A stretch of DNA of 64,000 bases, taken from the NCBI RefSeq assembly GCF_026965535.1, contig NZ_CP114039.1, positions 8,787,461 to 8,851,460 of the forward strand. The letters are read 5' to 3'. The DNA comes from Corallococcus sp. NCRR (lineage in GTDB: Bacteria; Myxococcota; Myxococcia; Myxococcales; Myxococcaceae). Both the position numbers and the translations under genes were made by a program. Of the stretch, positions 38,699-47,260 are shown one piece after another; positions within the stretch are counted from its first letter, which is position 1; each line of letters begins with the position of its first letter. Below the pieces are notes generated by a model that saw only the letters and a program-made list of their open reading frames with translations, was not told where the DNA came from and made no database searches.

Positions 38699-39517
38699 AT
38701 GAAAACTCCTCATGGGTCTCCCTCCTTCCGGGTGCTCGGCGGGCTGCTCGGGTTCTGGCTATTGGGGGTGGGTCCGGCCTTCGGACAGGCGGCGGGGACG
38801 GAAACGGCGGCGTCCCGGCCGGCGGGCACGTACTTCGACGCGGCGATGGCGGAGGCCGCCCGGCTCTATGAGGACCTGGAGTCCGAGCAGGCCCTGGCTG
38901 CGGTGACCCGGGCGCGGCGGCTGGCGCGGACGGACGCGGAGCGCAGCGCGGCGGCCATCTACGAGGGTGTCATCCTGGCGGACATGGGGCGGCGCGAGGA
39001 GGCGCTGGCGTCGTTCCGGGCGGGGTTGCTGCTGGCGCCGGAGGCCCGGCTGCCGGCGAAGGTGTCACCCAAGGTGGAGGGGGACTTCGAGTCGGTGCGA
39101 AGCGCGGTGCGGCAGGAGCACGCGGCGGCGGCGAAGCCGGCGGATGCGCCGGTGGTGGAGGCTCCGAAGGCGTTGAGCCCGGCCCAGGTCGCGGCGGCGC
39201 CGGCTCCGGGCGTGGATTTGAAGGCGGATGTCCGTGAGCGCGGGATGCGCCGGGTGCCGACGGTGTCGTGGGTGCTCTTGGGCACGGGGGTGGTGGCGGG
39301 CGGCGTGGGGTCCCTCATCGGGCTCCAGTCGCGCGGCAACGTGAGCTCCGCGCGCGACGCGGACCTGTCCTCGGACGTGAGCGGGCATCTGGACGATGCG
39401 CGGGGACAGGCGGTCGTGGCGAACGTGTTGTTCGGCACGGCGGCGGCTGCGGCCGTGGGGGCCATCACCACGTACTTCCTGAGCGGTGAGTCCCCTGCGG
39501 CGGCGGGGACTCCGTGA
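38699..39517 (+). CDS. Hypothetical exported protein, TPR-like, with C-terminal membrane helices
   Basis: 272 aa. A signal peptide ends near PAFGQ. A helical region (residues 45-110) reads like one or two TPR units (AARLYEDLESEQALAAVTRARRLAR, EGVILADMGRREEALASFR). An Ala/Pro linker leads to two hydrophobic helices, WVLLGTGVVAGGVGSLIGL and ANVLFGTAAAAAVGAITTYFL. The arrangement resembles other myxobacterial envelope proteins encoded next to kinases. It overlaps the next gene by 4 nt (GTGA), so they are coupled. Function unknown. Confidence 0.72.
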   Translation: MKTPHGSPSFRVLGGLLGFWLLGVGPAFGQAAGTETAASRPAGTYFDAAMAEAARLYEDLESEQALAAVTRARRLARTDAERSAAAIYEGVILADMGRREEALASFRAGLLLAPEARLPAKVSPKVEGDFESVRSAVRQEHAAAAKPADAPVVEAPKALSPAQVAAAPAPGVDLKADVRERGMRRVPTVSWVLLGTGVVAGGVGSLIGLQSRGNVSSARDADLSSDVSGHLDDARGQAVVANVLFGTAAAAAVGAITTYFLSGESPAAAGTP

Positions 39518-41499
39518 GGATGCGGCTCGCGTTGACGCTGGGGATATGGATGCTGGGCGGCTGCACCGTGCCCGTCGATGACGACGTCATCCTGCGGAGG
39601 TTCTGTTCGAACGCCGGACGGGACTTCCAGGACGCGACGTTCCGGCTGACGGATCCGGCGGCCTGTGACCGGGGCATCGCGCTGGAGGTCCGGAGTGGGA
39701 ATTCGAGTCCTGGCTGCGTCCAGGTCTCGCTCCAGGATGGCGACAAGCGGCTGCTCTCGTCCACGCAGTTGCTGGGGCCGACACAGGTCACGCCGACGCA
39801 GTCGCGCGGATTGCGCATCCTGCTCTCCGAGGCGCAGGGGACTAAGTTCCGGCTGCTCGCGGAGTCCTTCGCGGGCAATGCGTGCGACGGCGTTGCGACC
39901 ACGAAGCTCCTGCGGTTCGTCGAGGTTCCCCAGGGCAAGGTGCAGAGCGTCCAGCTTGACGTGTCCCAGAGCGACGAGGACGGTGATGGTCATCCGTCCA
40001 TCGCCACGGGCGGCGCGGACTGCGACGACGCGAACGCGGACATCCACCCGGGCGCGGAGGAACTGTGCGACGGCGTGGACAACAACTGCGTGGACGGCGA
40101 GGCGGATGCCCCGGGCATGCGGACGTGGTTCCTCGATGAGGATGGCGATGGCTACGGCGTGGCCATGATGGCGTGCGTGCAACCCACAGGGCTCCTGGCG
40201 GACCAGGGCGGCGACTGTGACGACACGGACCGCTTCGTTCATCCCGGTCAGAGCGAACTGCGCTGTGACGGCCGTGACGACAACTGCGACGGCGCGAAGG
40301 ATGAAGGGCTGCCCATCCTGACCTGGTTCCGGGACGCGGATGGGGACGGATATGGCGACGTGACCCAGGCTGTTTCAGGTTGCGCGGCTCCCGCGGGCCA
40401 TGTGGCCATCGCCACGGACTGCGATGACACCAACGCAGCCATCCGGCCCGGAGTCGCTGAAACCAAAGACCTCAAGGACAACAACTGCAATGGAGCAATG
40501 GATGAATGGCTCTACCCAGGCCCGCGCCTGTCCGCAGGCTTTCAATGCAATATCGCACTGACCACCGCAGGACATGCCTGGCTATGGGGAAGAGGTGCAA
40601 ACACATCAAATGCCACCCCGACGCGAATTCCAAACCTGGCAGGCGTGGCTGCCCTTGAGGATGGTGATTTGCACTCCCTGGCACTGATGCAGGACGGCAC
40701 CGTCTGGGCATGGGGTACCAGTTTTGAAGGGCAAGTCGGATGCGGGCTCCAGGAATGCCAGTATGTTCCGGCACCAGTCCAGGGCCTTGAAAACTTCACG
40801 GCGATTGCCGCCGGAGCACGCCATTCAGTGGCGCTCAAGCGAGATGGCACCGTGTGGGCATGGGGTAACAATGACTGGGGCCAATTGGGTGATGGCACGA
40901 TGACTCGTCGCTATGCTCCCGTCCAGGTCAACGGTATGACGGGGGTCATCGCCATTGCCGCGCGCGATTACAAGTCAGTGGCTCTGAGGTCGGACGGCAC
41001 CGTCTGGAACTTGTTCAGTCTCGGCTCTGGCCCGACCCCATCGCAGGTACCGGGGTTGACGGGAGTCATTGCGATCTCCTCAGGATTCAATCATGACATG
41101 GGATTGAAGGCGGACGGCACCGTCTGGATATGGGATCGCTTTGTTGGACAGGTCCCACAACAGGTCCCTACCTTGACGAGCGTGACAGCCATTTCAGGCG
41201 GCGGCCGTCACCTGCTCGCGCTGAAGCGGGACGGTACCGTCTGGGCGTGGGGCGACAACAACGCAGGTCAGCTTGGAGATGGGACAACCACTCCGCATGA
41301 CACCCCCGTGAAGGTCACGGGACTTACAGATGTCGCAGCGATATCCGCTGGCGGCGAACATTCCGTCGCCGTGAAGCAAGATGGGAGCATCTGGGGTTGG
41401 GGCTTCAATGCTGCTGGGCTGATCGATGATTCGGAATCGGACGTCCTCGTTCCGAAGCAGATCGCCTCCCCCGGTGCCTGGAGCCTGACTTCGCAGTGA
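39514..41499 (+). CDS. Lipoprotein: MopE-type Ca-binding repeats joined to an RCC1-repeat domain
   Basis: 661 aa. GTG at 39514 (overlapping the previous stop) or ATG at 39520. Lipobox GGC. After about 135 residues, three MopE-like units carry D-x-D-G-D-G-Y/H and DCDD...PG..E..DG.DNNC..G patterns, an acidic metal-binding repeat common in Deltaproteobacteria. The last 330 residues hold about six RCC1 units with the recurring DGTVWAWG and GQLGDGT, likely a beta-propeller. From about 40430 on, codons become clearly less GC-rich than in the first half, so the propeller may have a separate origin. Confidence 0.85.
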   Translation: MRMRLALTLGIWMLGGCTVPVDDDVILRRFCSNAGRDFQDATFRLTDPAACDRGIALEVRSGNSSPGCVQVSLQDGDKRLLSSTQLLGPTQVTPTQSRGLRILLSEAQGTKFRLLAESFAGNACDGVATTKLLRFVEVPQGKVQSVQLDVSQSDEDGDGHPSIATGGADCDDANADIHPGAEELCDGVDNNCVDGEADAPGMRTWFLDEDGDGYGVAMMACVQPTGLLADQGGDCDDTDRFVHPGQSELRCDGRDDNCDGAKDEGLPILTWFRDADGDGYGDVTQAVSGCAAPAGHVAIATDCDDTNAAIRPGVAETKDLKDNNCNGAMDEWLYPGPRLSAGFQCNIALTTAGHAWLWGRGANTSNATPTRIPNLAGVAALEDGDLHSLALMQDGTVWAWGTSFEGQVGCGLQECQYVPAPVQGLENFTAIAAGARHSVALKRDGTVWAWGNNDWGQLGDGTMTRRYAPVQVNGMTGVIAIAARDYKSVALRSDGTVWNLFSLGSGPTPSQVPGLTGVIAISSGFNHDMGLKADGTVWIWDRFVGQVPQQVPTLTSVTAISGGGRHLLALKRDGTVWAWGDNNAGQLGDGTTTPHDTPVKVTGLTDVAAISAGGEHSVAVKQDGSIWGWGFNAAGLIDDSESDVLVPKQIASPGAWSLTSQ

Positions 41500-41508
41500 C
41501 CTGACCCG

Positions 41509-43338
41509 TCACTCCGCCGCGAGGTTGAGCTTGAAGACGTTGTCCTGCCCGGCCTTCACTTCGAAGGACCGGGTCACGTCCTTGCCCAGCTCCCTGTTCA
41601 CCACGCGCACCTGATGCACGCCCTCTGTCGCCTCCACGGCGGCGAAGGGCGTCTGTCCCAGGGGCTTGCCGTCCAGGGACACCATGCCGAACGGACGGAC
41701 GCGGAACTCCACCCTGCCCTTCGGGAGCGCGCGACGGACCGGCGGCGTGGACGTGCTGGCCACCACGGGCTTCGCGATGACCGGAGTGCGCGGAGCCGGC
41801 ACCACCTCCGCCACCACGCCCGCGTCGCGCACCTCGGAGGCGGTCTCCGTCGCGGGCTTCACTTCTGCCACGACGGCAGGAGTGCCGCTGTCCACCGTCT
41901 CGGCGGCCACCGGTTCCACGCGCGTCGCCGGAACGACGGGGGTTACCTTCGGCTCCCGCGGCGTCGTGGGCGCCTGATCATTCCGAGCCACCAGCGTGGG
42001 CGTACTCACAGGCGCGGAGGGCTCCTCCCCCTTCCCCAGGAGCGCCAGTCCCCCAGCGAGCCCCACCACGCTCACCGCCACCATCACGCCCACCAGCTTC
42101 CGCCGGGGCGAGCGCACCGCTCCCGCGAGCACGGGCTGCTCGGAGGCAGCCCCCTTCGAGACATTCGGAGGCGGCGCCCCGGACTCCCGCAGCAGGCTCC
42201 CCGCCGACGGCGTCGCGGGGTCCGTCGCCGCGTCGAACCGGCTCGACGGCATGTCGTGTCCGGAGGCGGTGACAGCGGGCGCCTCCATCGAGGAGCGCGA
42301 GGCCAACGGCTCCCACGCCGTGCCTGCGCGATGGGGCATGGGCGTCGTCGCCGCTTCCACCACGGGCGCCAAGGGCGCCGTCACCCGCCCCTTCGCGGGC
42401 GTGTGCGCGACGGGCGTCGCCTCCACCCCTTCCATCACCTGCGCCACCAGCCGTGCAATCTGATACGCGCCCACCGGCTCACCCAGCGACAGCACGAAGC
42501 GCTCCAGGTCCGCCTGGAACGCGCGGCAGTCCGCGTAGCGCTGCTCCCGGTCCTTCGCGAGCGCCTTCTCCAGGATGCGCTGCATCGCCTCCGGCAGGTC
42601 CGGCCGGCGCTGCACCGCGGGCACGAAGGGCTCGAAGAGGATGGCCTGCATCATGCTCACGTCCGTCGTCGCGTCGAACGGGCGCTTCCCGGTGAGCAGC
42701 TCGTAGAGCACGATGCCCAGCGCGTACACGTCCACGCGCCCATCCATGGGCCTCGCCTGGAGCTGCTCCGGCGGCATGTACGCGACCTTCCCCTTCACCA
42801 CGCCCGTCGCCGTGCGGTGACTCTGCCCCGCCACCTTCGCGATGCCGAAGTCCACCACCTTCACCGCGCCCTGCCGCGACACCAGCACGTTCTCCGGGCT
42901 GATGTCCCGGTGCACCAGCCCCAGCGGCGCGCCCGTCTCCGCATCCGCCAGTTCGTGCGCGAACGCGAGCCCCTCCGCCGCGGCGGCCACCATCTTCGCG
43001 CACACGCCCAAAGGCAGCGGCTGCTTCAGCTCCATGGAGCGCTTGATGAGCCTGCGCAGCGTGGGCCCGTCGATGTACTCCATCGCCAGGAAGTAGCTGC
43101 CGTCCACCTCGCCGAAGTCGAAGATCTGCACCACGTTCGGGTGGTCCAGCCGGGCGGCCAGCTGCGCCTCGCCCAGGAACATCTCCACGAACGCTTCATC
43201 CTCCGCCAGGTGCGGCAGGATGCGCTTGAGCACCAGCGTCTTCTCGAAGCCCCGGGGCCCCGCGGCCTTCGCGAGGAACACCTCGGCCATGCCTCCCGAG
43301 GCGAGCTTCCGCACCAGCTGGTACTTCCCCAATTGCAT
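41509..43338 (-). CDS. Hanks-type Ser/Thr protein kinase with C-terminal PEGA domain
   Basis: 609 aa from the ATG at 43338. Kinase domain about 1-285: LASGGMAEVFLAK (Gly loop), LVLKRI (Lys), GLVHRDISPENVLV (catalytic loop), VVDFGIAK, GKVAYMPPEQL. A long Pro/Ala linker follows. One membrane helix, LVGVMVAVSVVGLAGGLALLG, near 425, is followed by a second linker. A PEGA domain ends the protein (FRVRPFGMVSLDGKPLGQTPFAAVEATEG), presumably outside the inner membrane. It transduces an envelope signal to cytosolic substrates, by family analogy. Divergent from the second kinase gene. Confidence 0.93.
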   Translation of the reverse strand: MQLGKYQLVRKLASGGMAEVFLAKAAGPRGFEKTLVLKRILPHLAEDEAFVEMFLGEAQLAARLDHPNVVQIFDFGEVDGSYFLAMEYIDGPTLRRLIKRSMELKQPLPLGVCAKMVAAAAEGLAFAHELADAETGAPLGLVHRDISPENVLVSRQGAVKVVDFGIAKVAGQSHRTATGVVKGKVAYMPPEQLQARPMDGRVDVYALGIVLYELLTGKRPFDATTDVSMMQAILFEPFVPAVQRRPDLPEAMQRILEKALAKDREQRYADCRAFQADLERFVLSLGEPVGAYQIARLVAQVMEGVEATPVAHTPAKGRVTAPLAPVVEAATTPMPHRAGTAWEPLASRSSMEAPAVTASGHDMPSSRFDAATDPATPSAGSLLRESGAPPPNVSKGAASEQPVLAGAVRSPRRKLVGVMVAVSVVGLAGGLALLGKGEEPSAPVSTPTLVARNDQAPTTPREPKVTPVVPATRVEPVAAETVDSGTPAVVAEVKPATETASEVRDAGVVAEVVPAPRTPVIAKPVVASTSTPPVRRALPKGRVEFRVRPFGMVSLDGKPLGQTPFAAVEATEGVHQVRVVNRELGKDVTRSFEVKAGQDNVFKLNLAAE

Positions 43339-43466
43339 GGACCCAAAGCTTTCCCATGGTTCACTGGAAAAGTGAAACCCTCCGCGCGAGCGAGCGTCCG
43401 GTGGCATGAGCAAGCCACCAGGATGTTTGACCGTGACGTGACGTGGTCCGTAGGATCCGCGCTCCC

Positions 43467-44582
43467 ATGCCTCCCAAGGCCATTGGTCCCTACCGCGTGC
43501 TGGAAACGCTCGGCAGTGGCGGGGCCGGGACCGTCTATCGGGCCCTGGACCGCCGCAGCAACGACGAGGTCGCGCTGAAGCTCCTGTCGACGGGTGGCCC
43601 GTCGCTGGACGACCGCGCGGCACGCAGACTCGCGCGCGAATTCGAGACGCTCGCGGACCTGGCCCACCCCAACGTGGTGAAGGTCTTCGAGGCCGGCGTC
43701 CACGCGGGCCAGCCGTACCTGGCCATGGAGCTCATCGAAGGGCTCACCCTGCGCCACTACCTGGACGTGAGCTTCAACGACCTGCACACGCCCACGCCGT
43801 CGTCGCGCTTCCCGCTCACCCTCCGCCGCACCGCGGACGACGACTTCGGCAGCGTCGACAGCCCGGACGAGGAAGAGGACGACGACGTCGACGACGGCAC
43901 CTTCGACCTCAACGCCTTCGCGGAGGAAGCCCCCAGCGAGGACCTGGCCAGCTTCCACGGTGCCGGTGAAGACGACTCGGATTCGGACGGGATGCCCGTG
44001 GTGGATCCGCGAAGGGCCGCGCCGCGCGCGCCGCAGCCCCCCGCCCTCCCCGCCACGCCGAAGATGGCGGACCTCAACCGCCCGGAGCGCATGGGCAAGC
44101 TGAAGGACGCCATGCTCCAGGTGTGCGAGGCCCTGGCGTACATCCACGGCCACGGGCTGGTGCACCGGGATTTGAAGCCGTCCAACATCATGGTGGACGA
44201 CGACCGCCAGGTGCGGCTGATGGACTTCGGCCTGGCCAAGTTCCTCGCGGACGACGCGGGCATCACCGCGGACGGCAAGCTGGTGGGCACGTACCGGTAC
44301 ATGGCCCCGGAGCAGATCCTGGGCGAGCCGCTGGATGGGCGCTCGGACCTGTACAGCCTGGGCGTCATCCTGTACGAGCTGATGAGCGGGCGTCCGCCGT
44401 TCGACGCGAAAACGCCGCACGAGCTGTGGCGCCAGGTGCTGGAGACGGAACCTCCGCCGCTGCTCGCGCTCAACCTGCATGGCGACCCGCAGCTGGCGCG
44501 GGTGGCCCATCGCCTCATCCGCAAGGAGCCGGACGACCGGTTCCAGACGGCCGAGGAAGTGTACGAGGCCCTCTCCGAGTGA
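43467..44582 (+). CDS. Ser/Thr protein kinase with a large acidic insert
   Basis: 371 aa from the ATG at 43467. No membrane helix. Kinase motifs: [16 protein letters not shown] with Lys38, MELIEG hinge, [12 protein letters not shown] (HRD 233-235), LMDFGLAK (DFG 253-255), [10 protein letters not shown]. Between the hinge/alpha-D region and alpha-E (about 101-205) there is an insert of about 105 residues, rich in Asp/Glu (runs around 123-145 and 168-174) and then Pro/Ala. The insert is probably disordered and exposed. The catalytic residues are all present. Its stop overlaps the rluA-type start by 4 nt (GTGA). Confidence 0.93.
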   Translation: MPPKAIGPYRVLETLGSGGAGTVYRALDRRSNDEVALKLLSTGGPSLDDRAARRLAREFETLADLAHPNVVKVFEAGVHAGQPYLAMELIEGLTLRHYLDVSFNDLHTPTPSSRFPLTLRRTADDDFGSVDSPDEEEDDDVDDGTFDLNAFAEEAPSEDLASFHGAGEDDSDSDGMPVVDPRRAAPRAPQPPALPATPKMADLNRPERMGKLKDAMLQVCEALAYIHGHGLVHRDLKPSNIMVDDDRQVRLMDFGLAKFLADDAGITADGKLVGTYRYMAPEQILGEPLDGRSDLYSLGVILYELMSGRPPFDAKTPHELWRQVLETEPPPLLALNLHGDPQLARVAHRLIRKEPDDRFQTAEEVYEALSE

Positions 44583-45520
44583 CCACGACGACGACGCACA
44601 CCCTCACCGTGGACGCCGCCAAGGCGGGCCAGCGGGTGGACCTGTTCGTGGGCGAGGCCCTGGGCCTGTCCCGCGCGCGCATGAAGCGCCTCTTCGAGGA
44701 AGGCCAGGTGCGCGTGGACGGCCGCCCCGCGAAGAAGGGGCTCACCATCACCGCCGGCCAGAAGATCTCCGTCACGGTGGAGGAGGCCGCGCGCGAGGCC
44801 GTGCCCGACACGGACTTCCCGCTCGTCGTCCTGCACGAGGACGACGCCCTGCTCTTCGTGGACAAGCCCGCGGGCCGTCCGTCACATCCCCTGCAGCCGG
44901 GGGAGACGGGCACGGTGGCCAACGCCCTGGTGGCGCGCTACCCGGAGGTCGCGCAGGCGTCCCAGGACCCTCGCGAGGGCGGCCTGTGCCACCGGCTGGA
45001 CGTGGAGACGTCCGGGGTGGTCGCGGCGGCCCGCACGCGCGAGGCCTGGACCACCGTGCGCGAGGCCTTCAGCCACCGCGCGGTGGACAAGCGCTACGTC
45101 GCCCTGGTGACGGGCCCGCTGGCGGACGAGGGCGAGGTGGAGGTGCCGCTGCGCCACCACCCGCGCCACCCGGACCGCGTGGAGCCCGCCCCCTACGGCG
45201 CCGAGGACGCCCGCGAGGCGCTGTCCCACTTCCGGGTGCTGGCCCGCTCCGGCGACTACAGCCTGGTGGAGGTGAAGATCCTCACCGGCGTGCTGCACCA
45301 GGTGCGCGCGCACCTGGCCGGCGTGGGCGCGCCCATCGTGGGGGACGCGCTCTACGGGGGCCGCGAGGCGCCGGAGCTGGGGCGGTTCTTCCTGCACGCC
45401 CGCTCGCTCACCGTGCCGCACCCGGTGACGAAGGAGCCCGTGAAGGTGGAGAGCCCGCTGCCGCCGGACCTGGTGGCGGAGCTTTCGCGTCACGGGCTGT
45501 CGTGGCCGGTGGCCGGTTAG
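44579..45520 (+). CDS. rluA: RluA-family pseudouridine synthase
   Basis: 313 aa from the GTG at 44579 inside the kinase stop codon; homology begins immediately. An S4 RNA-binding domain (residues 8-65: [20 protein letters not shown]) precedes the catalytic domain with [13 protein letters not shown], then [11 protein letters not shown] carrying the catalytic Asp. [21 protein letters not shown] is the C-terminal signature. RluA-family enzymes isomerise uridines in 23S rRNA or tRNA; the S4 domain points to an RluC/RluD-like rRNA role, target uncertain. Convergent overlap of 4 bases with yjbQ. Confidence 0.9.
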   Translation: MTTTTTHTLTVDAAKAGQRVDLFVGEALGLSRARMKRLFEEGQVRVDGRPAKKGLTITAGQKISVTVEEAAREAVPDTDFPLVVLHEDDALLFVDKPAGRPSHPLQPGETGTVANALVARYPEVAQASQDPREGGLCHRLDVETSGVVAAARTREAWTTVREAFSHRAVDKRYVALVTGPLADEGEVEVPLRHHPRHPDRVEPAPYGAEDAREALSHFRVLARSGDYSLVEVKILTGVLHQVRAHLAGVGAPIVGDALYGGREAPELGRFFLHARSLTVPHPVTKEPVKVESPLPPDLVAELSRHGLSWPVAG

Positions 45521-45930
45521 TCGCCCATCACCTTGACGATGACGCGCTTGCGGCGCTGGCCGTCGAACTCGGCGTAGAAGACCTGCTGCCAGGGGCCCAG
45601 GTCGAGCTTGCCGGCGGTGACGGGAACCAGCACCTGATGGTGGACGAGCATGGACTTCAGGTGCGCGTCGCCGTTGTCCTCGCCGGTGCGGTGGTGGCGG
45701 TAGTCGGGGCCGTGGGGCGCCAGGTGCTGGAGCCAGTCCCAGATGTCCTCGTGGAGGCCGGGCTCGTCATCGTTGACGAAGACGCCCGCGGTGATGTGCA
45801 TGGCGGACACCAGCACCATGCCCTCCTGGATGCCGCTCTTCTTCACCAGGGCGGCCACGGTGTCCGTGAGGCGCACCAGCTCGCGCCGGGCCTTCGTCTC
45901 GAACCAGAGGTATTCGGTGAGGGTCTTCAT
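45517..45930 (-). CDS. yjbQ: YjbQ/UPF0047-family protein
   Basis: 137 aa from the ATG at 45930 (a GTG three codons upstream is also open). [31 protein letters not shown] is the family signature (seen as [17 protein letters not shown]), followed by [18 protein letters not shown] and [14 protein letters not shown]. Known members have weak thiamine-phosphate synthase activity, and the true role is unsettled. Divergent from dinB with 29 bp between starts, so they may share control. Confidence 0.9.
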   Translation of the reverse strand: MKTLTEYLWFETKARRELVRLTDTVAALVKKSGIQEGMVLVSAMHITAGVFVNDDEPGLHEDIWDWLQHLAPHGPDYRHHRTGEDNGDAHLKSMLVHHQVLVPVTAGKLDLGPWQQVFYAEFDGQRRKRVIVKVMGD

Positions 45931-45959
45931 GGCTCGCACTGTCAGAGGGGACCACTAGA

Positions 45960-47177
45960 GTGACTCACGCCATGCGAGCCATCCTCCACGTGGACATGGA
46001 CGCCTTCTATGCGTCCGTCGAGCAGCGCGACAACCCGTCCCTCCGGGGCAAGCCGGTCATCGTTGGCGGGCATGCACAACGCGGGGTGGTGGTGGCCGCG
46101 TCCTACGAGGTGCGCCCCTTCGGCGTGCGCAGCGCCATGCCCATGGCCAGGGCGGTGAAGCAGGCGCCGCACGCCATCGTGGTGAAGCCGCGCTTCTCCG
46201 CCTACGCGGAGGCCAGCGAGCAGGTGTTCGCCATCTTCGAGCGGTACACGCCGCTGATTGAACCCCTGTCGCTGGACGAGGCGTTCCTGGACGTCACTGC
46301 GTCGGTGGGGCTCTTTGGCGCGGCGGCGGACATCGCGAAGCGGATCCGCAAGGAGATTGCCCACGAGCTGAACCTGCCGGCGTCCGCGGGCATCGCGACG
46401 GCGAAGTTCGTGGCGAAGATCGCCTCCGACCTGGCGAAGCCCAACGGCCAGCGCGAGGTGCGCCCGGAGGAGACGGTGGCGTTCCTCGCGGGGCTGCCGG
46501 TGTCTCGGCTGTGGGGTGTGGGGCCGAAGACGGAAGAGGCGATGAAGCGCGCGGGGCTCGTCACGATTGGCGACGTGGCGACGCGCGACGTGGACTGGCT
46601 GGAGGAGCGCTTCGGCGCGGCGAGCGCGAAGCACCTGTGGGAGCTGTCGCACGGCATCGACGCGCGGGACGTGGTGCCGGACCGGGCGGCCAAGAGCGTG
46701 GGCGCGGAGGACACCTTCGACGAGGACCTGACGGGCCCGGAGGCGCTCAAGCCGCACGTGCACGCGCAGGCCCTGCGGGTGGCCCGGCGGCTGCGCAGAG
46801 CGTCGCTGAAGGGGCGCGTGGTGCAGCTCAAGCTGAAGTTCGCGGACTTCACGGTCATCACCCGGCGCGTCACACTGCGCGAGGCGACGGACGACGGGCA
46901 GGTCATCTACCGCGCGGCGCTGGAGTTGCTGGAGCGCGCGCACGAAGGCAAGGCGCTGCGGCTCACCGGCGTGAGCGTGCAATTGGATGAGGACGAGCCG
47001 CAGCTCGGGCTCTTCCCGGCGGCGGCGCCGAAGTCGTCGAAGTTGAACGAAGCGATGGACCGCATCGCGGCGCGCTTCGGCAGCAAGGCCATCACCATGG
47101 CGGACATCGCGGGGGCGGAGGCGTCGGACGACGACCAGCACCGCTCCGAGAAGCCGGTGGACAAGCCGAAGCGGTAG
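45960..47177 (+). CDS. dinB: DNA polymerase IV (Y-family)
   Basis: 405 aa from the GTG at 45960, chosen for GAGGGG 9 bp upstream; an ATG at 45972 is nearer the usual start. Y-family motifs: HVDMDAFYASVEQ with metal-binding Asp, SYEVRPFGVRSAMPM, SLDEAFLDVT with the catalytic Asp-Glu, and GIATAKFVAKIASDLAKPNG. RLWGVGPKT is in the thumb and RVARRLR in the little finger. It performs translesion synthesis. It lacks the C-terminal QLxLF clamp-binding end in exact form, but PQLGLFP near residue 345 fits the beta-clamp motif. Confidence 0.95.
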   Translation: MTHAMRAILHVDMDAFYASVEQRDNPSLRGKPVIVGGHAQRGVVVAASYEVRPFGVRSAMPMARAVKQAPHAIVVKPRFSAYAEASEQVFAIFERYTPLIEPLSLDEAFLDVTASVGLFGAAADIAKRIRKEIAHELNLPASAGIATAKFVAKIASDLAKPNGQREVRPEETVAFLAGLPVSRLWGVGPKTEEAMKRAGLVTIGDVATRDVDWLEERFGAASAKHLWELSHGIDARDVVPDRAAKSVGAEDTFDEDLTGPEALKPHVHAQALRVARRLRRASLKGRVVQLKLKFADFTVITRRVTLREATDDGQVIYRAALELLERAHEGKALRLTGVSVQLDEDEPQLGLFPAAAPKSSKLNEAMDRIAARFGSKAITMADIAGAEASDDDQHRSEKPVDKPKR

Positions 47178-47193
47178 CGCGCCCTCGGGCACG

Positions 47194-47232
47194 AAAAAGG
47201 CCGGAGCACCTGTGAGCGCTCCAGCCCTTTCG
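47194..47232. terminator. Probable bidirectional terminator between dinB and pcnB
   Basis: Stem of GGCCGGAGC and GCTCCAGCC (one mismatch) around an ACCTGTGAGC loop. It is flanked by AAAAA on the left, which gives TTTTT after the hairpin for the minus-strand pcnB transcript, and CCCTTT on the right for dinB. Placed 17 bp after the dinB stop and 29 bp after the pcnB stop. Confidence 0.65.
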
Positions 47233-47260
47233 CTGCATCCGGCCGCTACGTACGGGGGCG

